Part shown: positions 6,088 to 9,555 of the stretch, one piece after another
Numbering within the stretch: position 1 is the first letter of the stretch
Layout of the letters: each line of letters starts with the position of its first letter
Assembly: GCA_016649785.1 (NCBI GenBank)
Contig: JAENXB010000106.1
Span: 1-9,555 of the forward strand
Reading direction: 5' to 3'
DNA from: Flavobacteriaceae bacterium
GTDB lineage: Bacteria; Bacteroidota; Bacteroidia; Flavobacteriales; Flavobacteriaceae
DNA length: 9,555 bases
Notes under the pieces: generated by a model
What the model was told of the DNA's origin: nothing
The model's database searches: none
What the model saw: only the letters and a program-made list of their open reading frames with translations
Position numbers and translations under genes: made by a program

Positions 6088-6291
6088 TTATTCCGATTTG
6101 ATTTTTTCCTTCTGAAACATATTAAACAATAAACCGCCCATCAAAGCACCGTAAAGCGTGCTGTTTAGCGGTTTGGAAGTAATAGCACAGGTGCCACTCA
6201 CACATCCTATAAAATGATAATATAAGTAACCTCCAAGAGCTCCAAGAATCAAGCCAATAATGGTAATTTTGTGCTTGTTCAGGTACTTCAT
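6088..6291 (-). CDS. DUF6132 family small membrane protein
   Basis: A 67-residue protein with two hydrophobic helices (about 9-29 and 45-59). Between them is a loop GCVSGTCAITSKPLNST with C30 and C35, then YGALMGGLL. This cysteine loop and the second helix match what I know as DUF6132, a family of unknown function often found with rhodanese genes in Bacteroidota. It is the first gene of the five-gene operon. A pair of cysteines in a loop of a two-helix membrane protein could carry sulphur across or at the membrane, but no function is established. Confidence 0.8.
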   Translation of the reverse strand: MKYLNKHKITIIGLILGALGGYLYYHFIGCVSGTCAITSKPLNSTLYGALMGGLLFNMFQKEKIKSE

Positions 6292-6333
6292 ATTTATGTG
6301 TTTCGTTTATTCATTTATAATTGAATACGGGGG

Positions 6334-6341
6334 CAAATTTA
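6334..6341 (-). promoter_or_regulatory. -7 box of the DUF6132-rhodanese-OsmC operon
   Basis: On the minus strand TAAATTTG matches TAnnTTTG exactly, 42 bases before the DUF6132 ATG. No TTG is present at the expected -33 distance. Instead two copies of TTTGTTAC (6361-6368 and 6370-6377, plus-strand reading) cover that region, which is what an activator-dependent promoter would look like. Confidence 0.55.
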
Positions 6342-6360
6342 GATAAATGAATACTGATGC

Positions 6361-6377
6361 TTTGTTACTTTTGTTAC
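6361..6377. promoter_or_regulatory. Tandem TTTGTTAC element, candidate activator site
   Basis: Two TTTGTTAC words 9 bases apart lie where the -33 box of the operon promoter should be. A third copy occurs upstream of the DUF302 gene at 7040-7047, next to a dyad. A Crp/Fnr-type regulator is a guess; the word repeats are directly visible. Confidence 0.4.
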
Positions 6378-6512
6378 ACAGCTTCAAACTAAATAGATAA
6401 TCTTTTAAGGGGACCTGAAATCAGTTCAATTTTGAAGCACGAATGTGTGATACATCCTGGAATTTGAGATTTAGCAAAAAAAAAGTGTTGTTCAATTTTA
6501 AAATAACAGAAA

Positions 6513-6563
6513 AACCCAGGTTTGGTAACAGGCATTATTTATTCCTGTTGCCAAACCCGGGTT
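6513..6563 (-). terminator. Terminator of the DUF302 gene
   Basis: A 20-base inverted repeat (6513-6532 and 6544-6563, 18 of 20 positions complementary, one of the other two a G-U pair) has an 11-base loop and lies 19 bases after the DUF302 stop. On the minus strand it runs into TTTTCTGTTATTTT. On the plus strand it is followed by T7, so it can work both ways and would also stop antisense reading. The rest of 6292-6582 holds the operon promoter and AT-rich sequence, with the word GTTCAATTTT at 6424 and 6490; I see no gene there. Confidence 0.8.
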
Positions 6564-6582
6564 GATTTTTTTGTAAACGGAT

Positions 6583-6969
6583 TTACAAACTATCTATCAC
6601 TTTCTTTAAATTATCCCGAACCTGTTCTGCCACCGGGCCAAGTTTGTCATTTTTTATCGCCATCATTGAAGCTACAGGATTTACAGCAGAAACTTCCACT
6701 TTCCCATTTTCAAGTTCCTGAACGATCACGTTGCAGGGCAGCATTGTCCCAATATTTGGCTCTGCAAGGATTGCCTGATGGGCAGAATTTGGGTTACAGG
6801 CTCCCAGGATCCGGTATTTTCTGAAATCAATGTCAAGTTTCTTTTTAAAAGTCGCTTTTACATCTATTTCGGTAAGGACACCAAAGCCTTCCTTTTTTAA
6901 CTCTTCTGTAACCTTATCTATCGCATCGTCAAAATTGTAATCGACTATTTTTGAAAAATAATAATTCAT
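6583..6969 (-). CDS. DUF302 domain-containing protein
   Basis: A 128-residue soluble protein without a signal peptide. It matches the DUF302 family over nearly its whole length: opening YYFSKIVDYNFDDAIDKVTEEL, then FGVLTEIDVKATFKKKL (29-45), the conserved YRILGACNPNSAHQAI (52-67, C58 and H64) and GTMLPCNVIV (74-83, M76 and C79). The family has a known fold but no settled function. It is often found near redox, sulphur or heavy-metal genes, and the conserved Cys, His and Met residues would suit metal or thiol chemistry. It is a single transcription unit here, with its own terminator, and shares the TTTGTTAC word with the rhodanese operon promoter. Confidence 0.9.
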   Translation of the reverse strand: MNYYFSKIVDYNFDDAIDKVTEELKKEGFGVLTEIDVKATFKKKLDIDFRKYRILGACNPNSAHQAILAEPNIGTMLPCNVIVQELENGKVEVSAVNPVASMMAIKNDKLGPVAEQVRDNLKKVIDSL

Positions 6970-7039
6970 ATCAATTGTCTTTTTAGTAAAAATTCATAAT
7001 TAATAAAAGTAATAAATTAAAACCTTTTAATCTGCCACC

Positions 7040-7060
7040 TTTGTTACATTAACGTAATGT
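7040..7060. promoter_or_regulatory. Candidate regulatory dyad upstream of DUF302
   Basis: TTTGTTAC (7040-7047) overlaps ACATTA-ACG-TAATGT (7046-7060), a perfect 6-bp dyad with a 3-base centre; TTAC-N6-GTAA (7044-7057) is an alternative reading. It lies about 70 bases ahead of the DUF302 ATG. The word recurs twice at 6361-6377. The rest of 6970-7355 is AT-rich and contains no gene I can support; before the insertion sequence arrived it was the shared upstream region of DUF302 and the cytochrome gene. Confidence 0.4.
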
Positions 7061-7355
7061 TATGCTTAAAACTTCTGAAAAGCTATTTTAATCTGAAAGT
7101 TTAAATGTCCATTTAAAGATTCTGAAAGAGTTTTTTTGAACAAAAGAAAAATAACCTATTAAAAAAATTTATTTGGGTTTTCAATTTCTAAAATCACAAG
7201 GCTTGTTTTTAGGGGGTTTTACATAAAATATAGCATTCAATCAATCTTTACTTTTTCCAATATTTTTTCGCTTTATATTTTTTATAATGAACCTTATTTT
7301 GATTTCCGGTTAACTGAAATTGAATCATTAATTAATTGGAAAAATGATATTTATC

Positions 7356-7363
7356 ATTAAAAG
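7356..7363. repeat. Left target-site duplication candidate (ATTAAAAG)
   Basis: ATTAAAAG here and at 8367-8374 flank the transposase gene; the match extends one base to ATTAAAAGA. Eight bases is the duplication size reported for the IS1595 family. The AT-rich surroundings make a chance match possible. Confidence 0.5.
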
Positions 7364-7380
7364 AAAAACTGTATATCCGT

Positions 7381-8298
7381 TTAATGCCCACTTGCTGTAA
7401 TGCTCGCTATTACTAACCTCCCAAATAGTTTGTCCCCAAAATACCTTCTATTGAGCTTGTATACAAATTCATTGAGGTATAATTGCAGGTATTTTTTCTT
7501 GATTTTGTGGTAGGTGCCAACGAAATTCTTCTTGGCATTGCTGATTGCAATGTGTACCCATTTGAGGGTTTCCTTAGTGGTCTGTTCATTTGATTTTTCG
7601 GTAATATGTAGTTCTACATAATCTGCGATATCAACGTAGGAGGTACTCTTGTCAGTAAAGACAATGGTGTGCTCACCATCAATTGCCTTTTTTAGGGTAT
7701 TGTTGGTTCCTCCAGACTTGTGATCCTCCAGAACTTTTGCCTTAAAATACCTGCACTGCCTTTCCACTTTACCAGTAACTATGTCCTCCAAGACGGTACT
7801 TTCAGCCATCATCATAACATTGGCCTTGGTCTTGCTGCCACGACCCGATTTCTGGGTCTGGTGATCGTGTTGGCTTGCTTCGATGGTAAAATAACCTTCA
7901 TCCATCTCGATCATACCTTCCAAGGTATAACGGTCATCTCTTTGTCCCATTGCTTTTCTCAGTTTATGCACCATCGCCCAGACCGGTTCATAGCGCTTTA
8001 AGCCCAGCTGCCGTTGGATTTCCTTGCTAGAAAATCCTTTTTTTGTTGCACACAAAAGAAAAATGGTCTTGTACCAGGTCATAAATGATAATTTGGAATT
8101 TTCCAGAATCGTACCACTGCGCAGGGATATCCTTGCCTTACAGGACTTACATTGATAGCTCCATTTATTTTTGAGCCAATAATGGTCTGTTGAGCCGCAG
8201 CGGTTACAGGTAACACCTTCCTTATCGCGCTGCTCCTTGAAATGCACACGGCAGCTTTGTTCATCGGTAAAGTGAACTCCAAAAGAAAATAAATCCAT
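7381..8298 (-). CDS. IS1595-family transposase (ISXO2-like domain)
   Basis: A 305-residue transposase. An N-terminal zinc ribbon has C31, C34, C50 and C53 (CNRCGSTDHYW, then CKSCKAR), followed by helical DNA-binding sequence and an ISXO2-like catalytic domain: D133 in EMDEGYF, D216 in IVFTDKS, and the third acidic position replaced, as in several subgroups of this family, by H249 (or N254) in WVHIAISNAKK with the following lysine. The C-terminus LNEFVYKLNRRYFG is typical. The reading frame is intact, so the element may be active. I chose the ATG at 8298 (MDLFSFGVHF) rather than 8340 because a perfect -7 box (8320-8327) lies between them and the family normally starts with MDLFSF-like sequence. 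Confidence 0.92.
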   Translation of the reverse strand: MDLFSFGVHFTDEQSCRVHFKEQRDKEGVTCNRCGSTDHYWLKNKWSYQCKSCKARISLRSGTILENSKLSFMTWYKTIFLLCATKKGFSSKEIQRQLGLKRYEPVWAMVHKLRKAMGQRDDRYTLEGMIEMDEGYFTIEASQHDHQTQKSGRGSKTKANVMMMAESTVLEDIVTGKVERQCRYFKAKVLEDHKSGGTNNTLKKAIDGEHTIVFTDKSTSYVDIADYVELHITEKSNEQTTKETLKWVHIAISNAKKNFVGTYHKIKKKYLQLYLNEFVYKLNRRYFGDKLFGRLVIASITASGH

Positions 8299-8319
8299 CT
8301 TTAATCTTTTAAATTTATT

Positions 8320-8327
8320 CAAATATA
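8320..8327 (-). promoter_or_regulatory. -7 box of the transposase gene
   Basis: TATATTTG on the minus strand, an exact TAnnTTTG, 21 bases before the ATG at 8298. No TTG is seen at -33. It overlaps by two bases the first of two TAGGAATATTTCC repeats (8326-8338 and 8345-8357). Confidence 0.5.
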
Positions 8328-8357
8328 GGAATATTTCCATTGATTAGGAATATTTCC
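8326..8357. repeat. Two 13-base repeats inside the IS right end
   Basis: TAGGAATATTTCC occurs at 8326-8338 and 8345-8357, 19 bases apart in register, each holding a GGAA-N3-TTCC dyad. They lie between the terminal repeat and the transposase start. Transposase or host-factor binding is possible. Confidence 0.5.
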
Positions 8358-8366
8358 GGACATACG

Positions 8367-8374
8367 ATTAAAAG
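8367..8374. repeat. Right target-site duplication candidate (ATTAAAAG)
   Basis: Partner of 7356-7363. It starts one base after the right terminal word and lies 67 bases before the cytochrome start codon. Confidence 0.5.
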
Positions 8375-8441
8375 ACCTAAAAATATTTACGAAATTTAGT
8401 CTGGTGAATTAATTAAGCAGTAATAAAAAAAATATTTAATC

Positions 8442-9320
8442 ATGAAAAAATTAAAAAACCGCATTTGGTTAGCTCTCGGGCTTTTATTATTTGGGCTACA
8501 AGGATGTACCTCTGACGACAGGGATAATGTGATTATTCCAATTGACACAGATCAAATGGCCTATGATGCTGCAGATGCTGTTAACGGCAGCAGATTGTAC
8601 AATGATTTTACAGCTCTGGAAACAGGATTTGTGGCACCAGAGAGTGCAAGCGTAAATCTTGAGCATATTACAACCCGAAAAGACTTTTACCGCTGTAAAC
8701 AATGCCATGCCTGGGATCAAAAAGCCAGGTTTGGTTCTTACATCAACAGGGCACCTTCTGTTACCAGACCTGACGTATCTACCGTCCAGTTGACAAATTT
8801 AGGGTTAGCTGATATTCGTGTTTTATTTGATGGGATCAAAGGAACCGGTGGGGGAGTTGTTAATCTTGAAAGGACCGCTGATGGTACAAATCCTGCATTG
8901 GCAGGTAATGATCATCACGATTATGGAACAATCCTTTCCGACGATTTAATTTGGGACCTGGTGAAATTCCTGAAAGAAGGCGCTTTTGATACCGATGGTT
9001 TATATGCCATAACTACTGTTGGTTCCTATCCTACTGGTTCACGAACTTTTTCAGATTTGGGCAGGGATGGGGATGCCACAGCAGGGGATTCATTTTATTC
9101 AAGCAAATGCGCCAGTTGCCACGGAGCCGATGGAACAACAATTTCCCTTGGAGGAAATTCTGTAGGGACTTTTACAAGATCAAGCCCTTATGAAGTTCAG
9201 CACAAAGTGGTTTCAGGTCAATTAGGAGCTTCTATGGGAGCAACGCCAATTACCTTTGAAGAAATGAAAGACTTGCTTAAAGCACTTAGTGACGAAACAA
9301 AATATCCGGCGGCAAACTAA
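8442..9320 (+). CDS. Di-haem c-type cytochrome lipoprotein
   Basis: A 292-residue exported protein. A lysine-rich start, hydrophobic stretch (9-18) and lipobox LQGC give lipidation at C22, followed by SDDRDN, so it is an envelope-anchored lipoprotein facing the periplasm or outside. Two haem-binding motifs define two cytochrome c domains: CKQCH (C85-H89) and CASCH (C223-H227). M266 in GASMGATP is a good distal ligand of the second haem; the first domain's ligand is unclear (H158 or H159 in a DHHDYG stretch is possible). GIKGTGGG and WDLVKFLKEG are typical of such domains. Role: electron transfer in the cell envelope, partner unknown. It is the only plus-strand gene, probably monocistronic with its own terminator. 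The upstream 67 bases after the insertion sequence show no convincing promoter. A link to NO reduction is unproven, since qNOR takes electrons from quinol. Confidence 0.9.
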   Translation: MKKLKNRIWLALGLLLFGLQGCTSDDRDNVIIPIDTDQMAYDAADAVNGSRLYNDFTALETGFVAPESASVNLEHITTRKDFYRCKQCHAWDQKARFGSYINRAPSVTRPDVSTVQLTNLGLADIRVLFDGIKGTGGGVVNLERTADGTNPALAGNDHHDYGTILSDDLIWDLVKFLKEGAFDTDGLYAITTVGSYPTGSRTFSDLGRDGDATAGDSFYSSKCASCHGADGTTISLGGNSVGTFTRSSPYEVQHKVVSGQLGASMGATPITFEEMKDLLKALSDETKYPAAN

Positions 9321-9351
9321 AATTACCGCTTTTTAGACTCACCTGATTTTT

Positions 9352-9396
9352 AGGTTTGACAATCTTTACAAAAGATTGTCAAACCTTTTTTTTTTT
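9352..9396 (+). terminator. Rho-independent terminator of the cytochrome gene
   Basis: A perfect 16-bp stem (9352-9367 and 9371-9386) with a 3-base loop ACA is followed by an 11-base T run (9386-9396), 32 bases after the stop codon. On the minus strand the run after the stem is AAAAATC, so it acts in the plus direction. Confidence 0.95.
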
Positions 9397-9427
9397 CTTC
9401 CTGCAATGCCTGATTTTAATGCGTTGA

Positions 9428-9555
9428 TTACATATTGTCAATTAAAATCCCAAAATCTTTCACCTTTTCCCAATCGGTATATTCAATTTCAGCATCTGGA
9501 TTGGTGGGGCCTTTGGTCATCCACATAATTAACTGTATCATTAATTTATCCCAAA
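9428..9555 (-). CDS. C-terminal end of an unrecognised protein (N-terminus outside window)
   Basis: The last 41 codons of a minus-strand gene ending at TAA (9428-9430) and open to the window edge. The peptide begins WDKLMIQLIMWMTKGP and continues through NPDAEIEYTDWEKVKDFG to end ILIDNM. The mix of aromatic, charged and hydrophobic residues looks like real protein and the codons resemble those of neighbours. I do not recognise the family. It converges on the cytochrome gene. It is too short to have been listed as a complete reading frame. Confidence 0.6.
   Translation of the reverse strand, partial: WDKLMIQLIMWMTKGPTNPDAEIEYTDWEKVKDFGILIDNM

Larger units (their letters stand above)
7364..8366 (-). 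mobile_element. IS1595-family insertion sequence, about 1.0 kb
   Basis: One transposase gene fills the element. Ends are placed by the ATTAAAAG repeats. Near both ends is the inverted word GTATRTCCG (plus strand 7371-7379; complement at 8357-8365), 9-10 bp of likely terminal repeat. The two are not symmetric: GTAT lies seven bases inside the left boundary but one base inside the right, so either boundary could be off by several bases or the left end may be altered. The transposase stop codon sits right at the left repeat. Confidence 0.65.

Overview
The window reads as a low-GC chromosomal segment from a member of the Bacteroidota, most probably Flavobacteriaceae. The evidence is Bacteroidota-type promoters (TAnnTTTG at -7 with a TTG about 20 bases upstream), no clear Shine-Dalgarno sequences, protein families common in that group (DUF6132, a DUF2892 membrane protein, a quinol-type nitric oxide reductase beside an RIC protein), and an IS1595-family insertion sequence. 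I cannot name the genus from sequence alone.

Left part (1-4343, all minus strand): a nitric oxide response module. In transcription order it holds an Rrf2-family regulator with NsrR-like cysteines (4281-3847), an RIC/ScdA-type di-iron cluster-repair protein (3732-3010), a single-subunit quinol NO reductase (2910-601), and a second RIC paralogue (542 to beyond base 1). The regulator promoter and the RIC promoter both carry the same GGA-N8-TCC dyad laid over the -33 box. This suggests that the regulator represses itself and the RIC-qNOR-RIC operon until NO damages its iron-sulphur cluster. Each junction inside the operon has a strong perfect hairpin.

Middle (4344-4776): a gene-free stretch occupied by a duplicated block of about 157 bases, purine-rich at one end and made of ATCTGCG-type units at the other.

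Next (6291-4777, minus): a tightly packed five-gene operon of DUF6132 membrane protein, two single-domain rhodaneses, a DUF2892 membrane protein and an OsmC-like protein. Every product carries at least two cysteines, often paired. A role in sulfane-sulphur or thiol handling is likely but inferred. A separate DUF302 gene (6969-6583) lies upstream and ends in a strong terminator. Its upstream region and that of the five-gene operon share a TTTGTTAC word, perhaps a Crp/Fnr-type site.

Right part: an IS1595-type element of about 1.0 kb (about 7364-8366) with an ATTAAAAG repeat on both sides sits 75 bases before a plus-strand gene for a secreted di-haem c-type cytochrome lipoprotein (8442-9320), which has a textbook terminator. 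The last bases hold the C-terminal end of an unrecognised minus-strand gene.

Taken together, the window looks like a nitrosative and redox stress island. qNOR removes NO, RIC proteins repair iron centres, the rhodanese/OsmC operon may handle sulphur or thiols, and the lipoprotein cytochrome may feed an envelope redox chain. The last link rests on proximity only.
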